Part shown: piece by piece, positions 1-11,680 of the stretch
Position numbering within the stretch: position 1 is the stretch's first letter
Layout of the letters: each line of letters starts with the position of its first letter
Source of the DNA: Proteles cristata cristata
Taxonomy: Eukaryota; Chordata; Mammalia; Carnivora; Hyaenidae
Direction of reading: 5' to 3'
Assembly (NCBI GenBank): GCA_017311185.1
Contig: JAESUZ010003495.1
Coordinates: 372,001 to 436,000 of the forward strand
DNA length: 64,000 nt
Made by a program: the position numbers and the translations under genes
Notes under the pieces: model-generated
The model's database searches: none
Seen by the model: only the letters and a program-made list of their open reading frames with translations
Told to the model about the DNA's origin: nothing

Positions 1-208
1 GACCATGGGGGAGAAGAAGGGGAAAAATAGTTGGGGAGAGGGAGGGATGCAAACCATGAGAGACTCTTGAATGCTGAGAACAAACTGAGGGCTGATGGGA
101 GTGGAGGAGAGGGGAGGGGGGTTATGGGCATGGGGGAGGGCACTTGTGGGGATGAGCACTGGGTGTTATATGTAAACCAATTTGACAATAAACTAAGAAA
201 AAAAAAGA
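1..208 (+). mobile_element. L1 LINE 3' end (UTR and tail), cut by window edge
   Basis: The purine-rich text with gagactcttga, gggtgttatatgtaaacc and tttgacaataaac is the 3'UTR of carnivoran L1, followed by an A-rich tail. The same text recurs at 51545-51750 and, inverted, at about 22620-22820. Only the untranslated end lies in the window. Confidence 0.88.
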
Positions 209-218
209 AAATACATAT

Positions 219-432
219 ATATTTTTTAAATGTTTTATTTATTTCTAGGAGAAAGAGAGACAGCGCGAGCAGGGGAGGGTCAGAGAGAGAGGGAGTCACA
301 GACTGAAACAGGCTCCAGGCTCTGAGCTGGCAGTCAGTACAGAGCCTGATGCGGGGCTTGAACCCACGAACCGTGAGATCATGACCTAAGTGAAAGTCGG
401 ACGCTTAACCGACTAAGCCACCCAGGCGCCCC
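219..432 (-). mobile_element. CAN-SINE inserted in an L1 tail
   Basis: Full-length tRNA-Lys-derived SINE in reverse orientation, ending ccacccaggcgcccc. A direct repeat agaaaatacatat flanks it (206-218 and 433-445), so the target site was the A-rich tail of the preceding L1. It belongs to the subfamily with ctgccagctcagagcctgg and a cctagaaataaa tail. Confidence 0.92.
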
Positions 433-3400
433 AGAAAATACATATTTTAAAATGAAATTTTGGTTTCTTACAGCTTTAATGTGGTGTGAAGGCATATAAT
501 TAGATAAACTCTGGCTTTTCTATCTCCCAGTTCCTTTTCTTCATAGTACTTGATCCCATCTTTTTCATTTTGGTTTGGTACTGGTTTTTTACTTATCTAT
601 TCTTTGTCTCCAATACACCATCCCACTCCCAGGCCCCTAGAAAGGAAGCTGTGTGAGAATAGGAACCTTGTATGTTTTGGCCGTCAGTGAGAGAAGAGTG
701 CTTGCTTGATACATTTTAGGTGTTTCACCAGTATACACATAAGCCCTCATATACAGGTGTAACTGTGCATTATAATATAGTTACATAAATTTGTCCTTTT
801 GACTAGCTAGTCAGTTGGTGATTCCTCCCCTGTTCCCCACCACAGCATACAGCACACTGGTATTTGGAGATCAGAGGACTAGAATTAAGAATGGTTATAT
901 TGTCTGTCTTCAGATTTCCACAGAGTAGCACTGCTTGGGTCCTTGCCTTGTGTGTGCATACGGTATCAGAGGACAAGAACTCCCGATATCAGAGGAAGCC
1001 CACAGTTGAGGGTGGCGGACCCATGACCACGCTGAGGATGTGTAACATAGGGTTGGATCCGTTTATATACATAGTGGAGGTGGTCAGTAGGAGGCAAAAT
1101 ATAAACCTCAGAATTGTGCTCACACATATTATTGAGATTTCTTATTGCTTTTATTATTTGGCCACAAAAATGGACATAATCCTTGTTGGCTTTAACACAC
1201 CTACTAGTACTGCTTTCACTATCCATCTTGCAAAATATAAGACAAGGCCAGAGCTTAAATTAAAATCCTCAGCTTCTTATCTTCTTCCCACAGGAAAGCA
1301 AATCTGTGTTGAAAACCGTAAAATTAAGAGGAGAGCAAGGATAGCATAATTTAGCAAAAATTCATGGCACTAGATTCTGAGCTATATGACTGGAGGGATA
1401 GGTCAGACATTAAGAGGATGCTGCCTGCTAATGCAGGCTCCTTAAGGTGGTGCTCTGGAAATAAGAAAGGCGTGCAAAATATATATATATTTCCAGAAGA
1501 TTTCTGCAATGCTTACTCTTTATAAGCACTCTAAGAAAATACCTTTGTAGATTGCTTGGCAATTATGCTTCTTATGAGACTTTTGAAATGAAACTCAAAG
1601 CAGTTTATTGGAGTTGAAATATATTCATCTTAGCATTTGGGTGTTGAGATTTTTGTTTCCATTTTAAAAACGGTTTGTAATAATATCCTTCTATCCCTGC
1701 ACCCACTCCCACCTCCTCTAGCATTCTAAATTCCTTGTATTTAAGAAGCTCATTCTGTATATTTGGCAAACTGCATCATTAACACTTGAAAAGCTTTGAA
1801 ACATTTTTTTTAACCTTTCACACATTTATATGCATAGATGTCTGTGCTGAGGTATATAGAGAAAAGGCATGGGGCTTTGATAATGGTGCTCTATTTAATA
1901 AATGCCCAGGGCTATACGAGCTGTGCAAGTTTAGAGAGGAGCTGATCATACAGGGAAAATCTAGTATGGAAATTATGTCATTGTCTAATAAAGGGTGACT
2001 CCCCCCCTTTTTTAATAAGTTTTTTTGGGTGGAGGTTGTAATGATAGGGTGTAGAAAATTAGTATTACCAGCTGTAAAGAGAATAAGTGTTACTAGGATA
2101 ATTGTTCCTGATTTTCCTGAGGGTAGTCCTTCCCATTGGAGCTACATACTTTTTACATCTAATTTGTAAAACAGACAAACAAAAACATCAAATTTAAAAT
2201 TAGTGTGTATGTGATAGGTGCCACCATCATACACAGCAAGTGTGTTATAGGGCCCTCACCATTCGATATGGACCTACATTTTAAGCAGTTTATACAGTGC
2301 AGTCATCAGGTAGTTCCTCAATTTTTTTTTTTTAATACAGATACTTGCTTGTGGAGAAACAGATTTCGCATGTATTTTAGTTTATAGCACAGTAAAAATC
2401 TCACTGATTCAAACTGGTAAAGACTTATCTGAACTAGTTACTTAGTGAATATTCAAAATTCATTACATTTTATTCCTAGTAAGTTACTTATTACTGTAGT
2501 GTTTGTAAATAGAGATTTTCCTGGGACTGCTGTAATTAGTAGATAGGTTTAAAACCAGAAACATATTTTGCATGTATATAATTGCATTGAGTTTACTTTC
2601 TCTTTTCATGGGCAGGGGGGAGGCGGTGTAGAGTTTATAAAAAATCTCCCTAATCAGGTTAAACTGCCTGAGTCTTGTTTACATTACTTGCTGGGGATTA
2701 AACTTAAACCAAATAAAGAGATCCCAGATTTCAAATTGTTACAGTCCAAAAAAATAATCTGAACCTCTAAAAAATATTATTGTTATGTAATTATTGGACT
2801 TCAAATTCAATAATAAAATTTATTTTTAAGCTAATATAAGACATACAAAATGTCAACATATAAAATGTTAACAACTTAAAGTATTCTTACAGGCCGTATT
2901 TCCTATTATGCAGTTAAACTCAAGATTAGAAATTCCCTTTAATCAGTCAAGACTTCTAGAAACTAGAGAACCTGAAGATGAACCGAGTAGTGCTAAAGCA
3001 TAATGGATGGTCATTGGATTGAGAAAGCTGTAAGACATGAAAAAAACACTGTCACATGGTTCCTAAAGATGTACACTATAGAATTACAAATTATATAAAC
3101 TAAGGACAGATCAGTACAGCAAATTTATATTGATTGGGTTGTTTAAAACTTTGACCTTCAAATTGGTAATATTCATGTATATGTTCGTTGAACAGTTTTT
3201 TGAGTGCCTTTTTATTGACAGACATGTGTAACAAATAAAAAGAGTTTAGAAAACATTTGTGACTTTTGCTCCAGTAACTCTGGGTTGAACGGTTGAACAT
3301 AACCTGAGGAGATAATCCAGAAGGTCATACATATGTATGTACAGAAATTTATGTAATATAAAATAATAGTAGTCAACCTAAGTCTCATGGGCACTGGTTA

Positions 3401-3608
3401 AATAACTGATAGTTCCATGATAGGATACACATATACTTGAGTATTTAACATGGAAAAAATTTGAATATGTAATGAGTACGACAGATGAGTTCAGTTTTTC
3501 AGGTCTGGAGATGAGTCTTGCATTATGCTAATGGCCACTTACTGCTATTTTGTGACTTTCTTTGGAGAGATACTCCTATTAACTGTTGATGTTGTGGTTA
3601 CTTTGCAG

Positions 3609-3741
3609 TCAAATAAGGTGCCTGTGGTGCAGCCATCACACGCGGTCCATCCTCTCACCCCTCTTATCACGTACAGCGACGAGCACTTTTCTCCAGGATC
3701 ACACCCCTCACACCTCCCTTCAGATGTCAACTCCAAACAAG
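3609..3741 (+). CDS. LEF1: LEF1 exon 4: regulatory region with NLK phosphosites
   Basis: This 133-bp exon encodes the stretch starting [19 protein letters not shown] and ending SDVNSKQ plus the first base of a Gly codon, human residues 139-183. It belongs to the context-dependent regulatory region that binds Groucho/TLE and ALY. The proline-directed sites LTPL and FSPG correspond to human Thr155 and Ser166, reported targets of Nemo-like kinase. The acceptor is tactttgcag before tcaaataag, and the donor is acaag followed by gtgaga. One residue differs from the human protein as I remember it: Leu in HPSHLPSD where human has Ile. The exon reads open in other frames too, but only this frame continues into exon 5. 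Confidence 0.97.
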
Positions 3742-4365
3742 GTGAGAGCCCCCGCCTTCCCAGCCCTCCTCGATAAGTGAGGAGCCACATCTCATCAGGC
3801 TGAGTACTTTCACGGGTGCCTTTGCTCTACGTCACTGGGAGGATCAAAATACATTGGTGCGATAGCAGTTTTTTATAAACTCACAGGAGTTTGTTGTTAG
3901 TTCTTTTATTTTTCAGGATTAAAAAACAGAAGAAGAAGAAAAACATAAAAGGGTTATTTTCGAGGATCCAGTGTATAAACCAATATATTGTACAGATACA
4001 CTAAAAACTCAGTCCTTGGGGTGCCCCCTACAGTATTCACTTACTGAGGTACTAGGTGTTGATGATAGTGTTACAAAAATGTTAGAAAATGACAACATAG
4101 GAAATTTTTACTTTGAGTGTTATCTTTTTTCAGCCTTTTGTGATTTCTTTTGGCTTTAGTCCTTGCTATGTTTTATCCTCTTTTTGTTATTTACCAGCAC
4201 CAACATAGATATTAATAATAATTAAAGTATAAAACCATCTCTATTAAAGTCAGAATAACGTGAATCTTGTTTTACCTCTCTACATTATTACCCAGTTCTG
4301 TGTCTCTATCGTTTATTGAAGAACACGTAGCATAAGAGGTCTGAAAAATCAGAATGCCCAATTTC

Positions 4366-4616
4366 TTTTTTCTTTCTTTCTTTCTTTTTTTTTTTAAGTT
4401 TTTTATGTTTATTTATTTATTTATTTTTTTTGAGAGAGAGAGAGACTGAGCATGAGCAGGGGAGGGTCAGAGAGAGAGGGAGACACAATCTGAAGCAGGC
4501 TCCAGGCTCTGAGCTGTCAGCACAGAGACCAGTGTGGGGCTCAAACTCACTAGCCACGAGATCATGACCTGAGCCGAAGTTGGACACTCATCCAACTGGG
4601 CCACCCAGGTGCCCCC
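4366..4616 (-). mobile_element. CAN-SINE
   Basis: Reverse-oriented SINE with a long T/TTTA tract at its left end. It is flanked by agaatgccca(a/g)tttc at 4351-4365 and 4617-4631, a 15-bp target-site duplication with one mismatch. Confidence 0.92.
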
Positions 4617-6559
4617 AGAATGCCCAGTTTCTAACCTGATAGGTGTGGGTGTGAGTTGGTTGTAGGACTCAGAGCTCAGATTCTGCAGGCCTTCTTTCTG
4701 GTCCATTCTGTTTAGAGCATACTTTGAGGATGAATTTGTTTGCCTCTTCTCTTTCCATGTACATACACACTTGGACCTCAACAGGATCTTTAGAAGTTCA
4801 AAATAAAAGATCCTATAAAACTGTGTGAAAACAGAGAATGTAAAGATGTAAAATCTGCCATCACCAACATTTCGCCCATTTTTCCAGCTTTATCTTTGAA
4901 CTACAGTAGACAACAGAAGTTACTAAGTGTAGAAAATGAGTAGAGTTCAGAGGCTGGGTGTGTTTTCCACTACTGTGAACTCCTCTAGGTTAAATCTGCA
5001 ATGCCATCATTCCCATCCATTGTTAAAACAACTTATTTGAGGACTTAGTCACTGTTGGACTTTGGCTTGAGTGGAGCTTTGTACCTTTACCTAGGAAAGT
5101 TAAGAATCACCTATGCACTTGATTCCAGGTTTGCCTCAGTTTTATTCCTCATTTTCAGTCCTTCTTCTACTTCTTTTTGTGAAGGACCTCCAAAGAATAA
5201 GAAACATCCAAGACAGGTCTGAGGACTTATGGTGAGATAGGTATTTTAGGAAGAAGGTGGAGCTTGAGAGGGAAGATCAAGAGTGCAACCTTGGTCATGG
5301 TGATTTCAGGTGCCTTATAGACATGTAGAGGGAGAGAGGAGGTAGATAATTTATAGGTCACCATCCCAAAGTGGTATCTGAGCTAGGGCTATATATCTGG
5401 GAACCATGAAGCTACAGATGACAGTTAAAGATAGACATAAAAGCCTCAAACAAGCTATTGGCTAAAAGAATCCAACAGTGTGTTTTATTTGGTTTTTAAC
5501 TATGTATTTAACAATTACATGGTGCTTACTATGTTCTAGGCCCTGTTCTAATCACTTTGAAACACACTTATTTAAAATAAATAACACATCATGGTTCAGA
5601 AGTTTTTTCTTTCAAAAATTCTAGGACAGTTCTATTTTTTAAAAAGACAAGTTTATGACCAGGTGCCATTACATTTATATTTACTGTTTCCAGCTCTTCT
5701 GCTGCCCTTCCTTGGTTTGGCTTACTAATTGCAATTTATTATCATTGTTTTAAAAATTTTTTTAAACAAACTTTCCAAAACTAGATAAAGAACTAGTGGG
5801 AATGATCAGAAAATTGCATTTTATATCTGAAGTTCTTACTTTGTCCCCCAAATTTTGATTTTTCCATTTTACTCTGTACACGGTGGTTTTTAAATATCAG
5901 GTCTTACTTTCATTACTTTTTTATAAGCAAGGACTTTATATACCTTGCCACCATTTATCTCTGAGGATAGAGGACTTTAGTTTAAAAAGAACTGATTTAC
6001 GTGATTTGGGATCGATATCATTCCACTTGGTCACATTCATCTCCAAAAAAAATAAGTAAAAAGCTCCCTAGGTCTCTTGCTTTAATTCTCTTACTGTTCT
6101 ACTGCCAGCCTTTTTAGTTATGTCCTGTAGCTGAATTTGTTAGAACATCGTGGTGCTGAGGCCAGAGTTGCTAGTTTCTAAATTCCTGGGAGGCTGGCTA
6201 GTTTTATTTAAAGAATAAAAGTAAATTTAAAAAAGTATCATGCCCATACTTTAACCATAGATAGAACTATCCAATAAATATAAACTCTTTGTAGCAGAAC
6301 TGATTCTCATTTGTAGTAAAATAACTTTAGGTTAATTTCACAGTAGGAAACACATTTGTTCTTACCTTTCTCTCACTATGTTGGTGTGGGGAATGTGTGT
6401 GGGTGCAGGTTGTAGGTGTGGGAAAGGGAAAGGAAGCTAATACCAGTCATTTTCTTCTCATTATATCTTACAAAAATGTTACAAAGAAAGAGCTTTTAGG
6501 AAATACTGGGTTTACATATCTGTTTCTATCTTTGTATTACCCCTTGTATCCCTATAAAT

Positions 6560-6948
6560 AACCACACTCACATAACAGTTAACACTTAATAGTGCTAAGT
6601 GCTGTATTACATGTATTCGTGCATTTATTCCTCAGCACAACCCTTATTTCATTTTTAAACTGATTTTATTTTTTTAAGTTTGTTTATTTTGAGAGAGAGA
6701 GAGAGCGCGCGCATACCCACATGAGCTGGGGACGGGCAAAGAGAGGAAGAAAGAATCCCAAGCAGGCTCCACACTGTCAGCCCGAGCCCAACTCGGGACC
6801 TGATCTTACAAACTATGAGATCATAATGACCTGAGCCAAAATCAAGAGTTGACTGAGCCAGCCAGGTGCCTCTGTACTGATTTAAAAGAAAAATAATGAT
6901 CAAATAGCTTCCTCAAAGATGCGTAGCTAATGAGTGGCAGAATTGATA
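6560..6948 (-). repeat. MIR split by a SINE
   Basis: MIR-like reversed text (gtgctaagtgctgtattacatg, then after the SINE agatgcgtagctaatgagtggcagaatt) is interrupted by the SINE at 6667-6872 and ends against the SINE at 6950. Composite of an ancient repeat and younger insertions. Confidence 0.65.
6667..6872 (-). mobile_element. Older CAN-SINE
   Basis: Reverse orientation, diverged (gagcgcgcgcatacc, agccaggtgcctctg). A short direct repeat actgattt flanks it (6659-6666 and about 6875). Confidence 0.8.
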
Positions 6949-6949
6949 G

Positions 6950-7157
6950 ATCCAGGGGTTCAGTCGGTTAAGAATCTGACTTTGGCTCAGGTCATGATCT
7001 CACGGTCCCTGGGTAGGAGCCGTGTGTTGAGTTCTGCACTGATGGCTCATAGCCTGGAGCCTGCTTCGGATTCTGTGTCTCCCTCTCTCTCTCTGCCCCT
7101 CCCCTGCTCACACTCTGTCTGTCTCTCTCTCTCTCAAAAATAAACAAACATTAAAAA
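6950..7157 (+). mobile_element. CAN-SINE
   Basis: Sense-oriented SINE (ggttcagtcggttaagaatc, ggctcaggtcatgatctcac, CT-rich tract, caaaaataaacaaac tail). The 5' end is diverged. Confidence 0.85.
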
Positions 7158-7439
7158 GATCATTAAGGCTATGCTGTTTATAGCCTCCAGCACATAGTAA
7201 GTATTCAGTAAATATTAGTTAAATGAATGATGTGAAATGTGTCTTCAGTAGCATAGCAGTTGGTGGAGAAACACACACTTCTAGGATCTTAACATGACAC
7301 TAAGCTATGTAGAAAACACAAATCCATTTTCTGCTCATGTAATGACCAAACCATATCATGTACTTGTTGGTATCATTGGCAAAATTGTTGGTAATACTGA
7401 CCCAGAATGAAGAATGCGTCTGTTTAAACTCTTTTAATT

Positions 7440-7700
7440 CACTTGTTCATTTGTTCAGTCATTCAGAAGTATTTACTGAGAATCTCCTCTGGAGACCATC
7501 ATAATTTGAAACATTGATTGGTAAAACATGGTTTCTTTTTTCCAAGCAGTATATTAGCTCACACAGGAACTCATTTGCACAAACTAACTATAAAACAAAA
7601 TGAAGAACATCCTAAGTACCCTGTGACAAGTACAAATAAAACATCATAGATTCAAACAGGGAAGAAAGATAGAGCTATAGACATTAGAGAGGAGTATTTG
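7440..7700 (-). repeat. L2-like ancient LINE fragment
   Basis: Text resembling reversed L2 3' end (ttcattcagaagtatttactgag followed by a counterpart of the loading-level phrase). Assigned by resemblance only. Confidence 0.35.
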
Positions 7701-9709
7701 AAATATGAGTAGAAATTTAACAGAAACAGTCAAACGAAATACCCAGCATAGGAACTAGCATGCAGCAGGTGCTAAGTAAATGGTGGTTTCCCCCTTTCTC
7801 CTCTGAGCAGTAAAACCAAATCCAACTAGTTTGTATTGTGTTCAGTTACATCACTCCGGCTCCTGCAGAGTCACTGATATGACATTCTAAGTGCGCCTGG
7901 AATGTGGACGGGAGTGAAGAGCAGGGTGTAGGCTTGTTTTGCTTAGATTTGTGATCATAAGCAAGTTACTTGGCTGTGTCCCGGTGATAAAAGTTCAGGG
8001 CAATATATATTTTGTATGTACCTTAACAGGATACCTGAATAGTCATTTAATCATCCCAGTTCCGGGTTTTCCCATTTGCAAAACAACAGGCTTAAAGTAG
8101 ACAGTTTTGGTGGTCTGTATCTCTAGTCATGATTTTCAAGTTCACATTTCCATGAAGGTTCCAAAGTTCTTTCAAGTTCCCTGGTTTTTCTTTTTAAACT
8201 GAGTGGTCCTGCTGCGGGCCCTAATGTTTGGGGAGATTTCTGAATCTCAGGGGTGGTTGACAGCATGTTGGAGAAACTCCCGAGTGAATCCGATGTCAAG
8301 AATCATCACTGTAGGCTCCCTTAGATTCACCCCCTGGCCCGAACCACCTCAGGCCCAAGGGGAAAAAAGATCCCAGAGTATGAAATTTGGGGTGCACTGT
8401 GGCCCAAAAGCAGTGGTATTTCTAGCCAAAAAAAAAGAGGGGATGGATTTGAGACAATCTTTTAAAAACAGCAAAAATGAGATAATCTCATGTAAGCTGT
8501 TAAGGGATTAAAAACCTTCTTCCTACTTGCTTCTATGAGTTGAGAAATAGTTTATCCTAACTTCAGAGTCAAATTAACACCCACTTTGAAGGCAACGCTT
8601 CTTAAGTCATTCCCATATGTTCAAGGCCTTAAATATCTTTTAAGACCCAAATGATGAAACTCATAGGCATTTTAAACAGTAATTAAAGAGTATCTTTCAT
8701 GTGCTCGCCTAATTTCGCATATTGGTCAGTATACAACCATTGAATGCACATCCTGGGTGTTAAACCTGAAAATGTCTGCTTATATATGAAGTGGGCTTTT
8801 TAGGCCAGATTAGCTATGTGAAGAAACTTATGTGGCTTTTTTCCTAATCAGAATCACTTTCCTCAAAATACACTGAGTCTTAAGTTTTTGTATTTTGCAT
8901 TTTTATGCACGTGTCCCTTCTTTTCTACACCCAAGGTAAAATATAAACAAAGAGATGTCATTTGGGACTGGGATTAGGTATAATCTTTAGGTGGTTTTTA
9001 CAGTTATAGGGCAGTGTACCCCAGGGAGTGTGAGCTCAAGAAACAATTTGGTGGCATTCTCATTTTCTATGGAATACAACTAATCCAGAACAGCTTGACC
9101 TTGGAGCCCAGAGGACTCAACTTGATGAAGAGCTTAGTTGGAGCTGAAGTGGCAGAGACCAAATGAATCATATCAAGTGTGACCATTATGGGGCTGAAGA
9201 TGATTCCTAATTAATGTTTGATCCTCTGAGGTATCACATTTCCCAAATCTATGTGTCCATAAGGGAGCCAATGGAAATATGAAAGTGGCAATTTACCTAA
9301 TCCTTGAGCACCATGGCAGGCCACCTACTTAGGAAGGCTGTCATTTTTCCATTCTACACAAAATCAATTGTCTACCATTCTCCAAACCAAAGTGAAATAA
9401 TGAGAGCAAACTAAAAAAGTTAAAAATCTCATTATGGTCACACACAGCATATTTACTCCTTAAAGAGTTCCTCAAGATGTCCTATCATAAGACGTGTTTT
9501 CTCAAGATTATGAAATCTTGAGAAAAGCTAACAAATGGACTTCAGTTAAATACATCTGATAAACATGGTTTCATGCTAGACCTTAAGTTATAATGGCATA
9601 AAGCATTTTATTGCTTTTCTGTTATCCTTATAGTGAATCTAAATCTAATCTGTTATCCTTATGATCAGTGAATCTAAAAATCCTACTTCTTTGTTGTTCT
9701 TTTCAACAG

Positions 9710-9800
9710 GCATGTCTAGACATCCTCCAGCTCCTGAGATCCCTACCTTTTATCCTCTGTCTCCGGGTGGTGTTGGACAGATTACCCCACCTCTTGGCTG
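9710..9800 (+). CDS. LEF1: LEF1 exon 5: proline-rich regulatory region
   Basis: This 91-bp exon completes the Gly codon begun in exon 4 and encodes GMSRHPPAPEIPTFYPLSPG, then a GVGQITPPLGW end, human residues 183-213. The last Trp codon is split tg|g. The acceptor follows a T-rich tract (gttcttttcaacag) and the donor is gtaagatc. It is part of the flexible proline-rich segment between the beta-catenin-binding domain and the HMG box and has no fold of its own. A Glu appears where I recall Asp in the human protein, a conservative change. Because the exon ends in phase 2, splicing to either exon 6 or exon 7 keeps the frame. Confidence 0.97.
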
Positions 9801-11596
9801 GTAAGATCCTTCCTGCAACCTTCAGCCAGGAATTTGAACACGTGTATTTCTTTCCATTCATGGAAATTAGCTTTATGAATGATAACACTTGCAGAGTTGA
9901 AGAAATTTCACACCAACAAGCAAGGTGCTAACTTTATTTCATTTCAGTTTGAAAGATTGAAAAACATACAGACTTTGAAATGGATTGAATGCCTTTGCTA
10001 ATATGTGTAGAAAATGACTATGTAGCATTTGCTTTGAAGCTTATAGGTTTATGGATTCAGTCTGTGGCTTTGGGCACTTGCTGTGCCTCTACGGAGTGCT
10101 CGGTGGGGTTTTCCTTGTCTAGCTTTTTATGAACAACCTATTTTTCTTATAGTTTATTTATTTATTTATTTATTTTGAGACACAGAGAGACAGAGAATGA
10201 ACAGGGGAGGATCAGAGAGAGAGGGAGACACAGAATCTGAAACAAGCTCCAGGCTCTGAGCTGTCAGCACAGAGCCTGATGCGGGGCTCGAACCCACAAA
10301 CTGTGAGATCATGACCTGAGCTGAAGTCAGACGCTAAGCCAGCTGAGCCACAAAGGCACCCCTTATTTTTGAAACAAACTTAGATATATTGAACATCAGT
10401 CTTTGCTTATACAATGAGCCGGTGAAGTACATGACAAATAGCTAGAAATTCAAAAATACAAGAGCATCTTTTGAATGTTAATGAAGTAAGCACCAGTTTG
10501 AGTTCAGACAAGCGAAAAACTGATGTTTGGGCTTTCTTTTTTCAGAATCCAAATACTTTCTGTTTTCTTGTTTGTTTCTAAAAAATTCTTACTGCTGTTT
10601 TCAAAAATGTTTAGATTGTAACGGTAAAGGAAAGGAAATATATTTTTGGAAGAAAGACTTAGTGTAGCCTATTTTTATCATCTTACTGTTAGCGTACAGC
10701 TTCCCTCCATGGCTTCTTCATTCCTCCCCTCCCCACTGCTCCCTCCATGGAAACACTCTGTCAGCTGTAGCAGATGGACCCTCTCCCTTCTTGATCTGGT
10801 CCTCTATCCCCAAGGCCTCTATCCCTGTCCCAGTTTCCCTGCCTTGACCCCCTTACGTTCTCTTCTTCAGCAAGAAGGTGTCATCCTGCCATGGAAATTT
10901 CAGCTGTCTGTCTGTCTGTCTGTCTCTCTATTAGCACTAAATCTCTCGGTCAATTACTGTTTGGGTTTAATTTATCATGCATTCACTTTCAAACCTACAT
11001 CAATTATTGTGTCTTAGAGGGAATAGTTCTGTGCTGAGTGGTAGCTGGAAATACAGATGGTGTAAATGAGAAATGTGAAATGTGGGAAAAAACAGAGAGA
11101 GAGATGGAATTCTCCCAGTGGAGAAGGAATAATTCCAATTAATTGATCTTTTATTTTTTGACTGTAGTATGGGTATATGAAAAGGTAGGGGGAGTGTGAT
11201 ATTTTTAAAATATTTATTCATTTTTATATCAGTTTCATTCCCCTCCCTCTGTCCTTCCCTGAAGTTCTCAAAACTCTGAAAGGAGTACTCCCCATTCTCA
11301 TGGTTCTGTTATACTCAGTAAACATTTGTTATGTGCCTGTTTTGTTCAGAGCATCAGCGGGGCTGGGAGAGAGAAAGGGGTAAAGGGTAATTCGCGGGCT
11401 GGTTGGTTTTTAAAGCTGAGGGTGGGAGCTCCTCAAGGTAAACCATGCTTTGATCGGGTGGAAGTTAAGAAGGGAAGAAGTTGCGTAACTGAAGAAATAC
11501 TGTGGTCTATAACACCCCAACACAGTTCTTTTTGAAGCCCTCCCTCTTCTGACTCGTGTTTTGTCATTGATGGGTTCCTTTCTTCTGTGACCTCAG
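9801..11596 (+). other. LEF1: LEF1 intron 5
   Basis: It contains one minus-strand SINE (10150-10362), a (GTCT)n tract at about 10905-10924 and a short L2-like piece near 11310-11370. Just upstream of exon 6 the sequence is UGU-rich. Confidence 0.6.
10150..10362 (-). mobile_element. CAN-SINE
   Basis: Reverse orientation with (TTTA)n tail, aggatcagagagagagggaga block, gcggggctcgaaccc B-box region and gccacaaaggcacccc head. Confidence 0.88.
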
Positions 11597-11680
11597 GCAA
11601 GGTCAGCCTGTATATCCCATCACGGGAGGATTCAGGCAACCCTACCCATCCTCACTGTCAGTCGACACTTCCATGTCCAG
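11597..11680 (+). CDS. LEF1: LEF1 exon 6: alternatively spliced 28-codon cassette
   Basis: This 84-bp exon encodes QGQPVYPITGGFRQPYPSSL followed by SVDTSMS and part of an Arg codon, human residues 214-241. It is flanked by tgacctcag and gtaggtgg. Its length is a multiple of three and both ends share phase, so skipping joins exon 5 to exon 7 as Trp-Phe-Ser without a frame change. In human T cells this exon is a known regulated cassette whose inclusion rises on activation, through CELF2. The DNA here keeps the properties needed for that: short size, in-frame ends and UGU-rich stretches on both sides (about 11326-11348 and 11732-11812). Whether it is regulated in this species is inference. Confidence 0.96.

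Larger units (their letters stand above)
1..3608 (+). other. LEF1: LEF1 intron 3 (3' end)
   Basis: It begins with an L1 3' end and a nested SINE (to 445). From about 450 to 3608 the DNA is AT-rich with no repeat family I can name and no exon. Exon 3 of LEF1 is not present. A possible Z-like (AT)n tract of 12-14 bases occurs near 1480. The small ORFs are chance openings. Confidence 0.7.
3742..9709 (+). other. LEF1: LEF1 intron 4
   Basis: The first half holds three CAN-SINEs and a disrupted MIR, listed separately, and an L2-like piece at 7440-7700. From about 7800 to 9709 I see no repeat: this near-2 kb block upstream of exon 5 is a candidate for conserved regulatory sequence. Confidence 0.6.

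Noticed and set aside
3545..3790. Minus-strand ORF opposite LEF1 exon 4
   Set aside because: Shadow of the coding exon; it has no homology and exon 4 continues in frame on the plus strand.
10905..10924. Regular short repeats as a CRISPR-like array
   Set aside because: It is a plain (GTCT)n tract; no spaced repeats of CRISPR size exist in the window.
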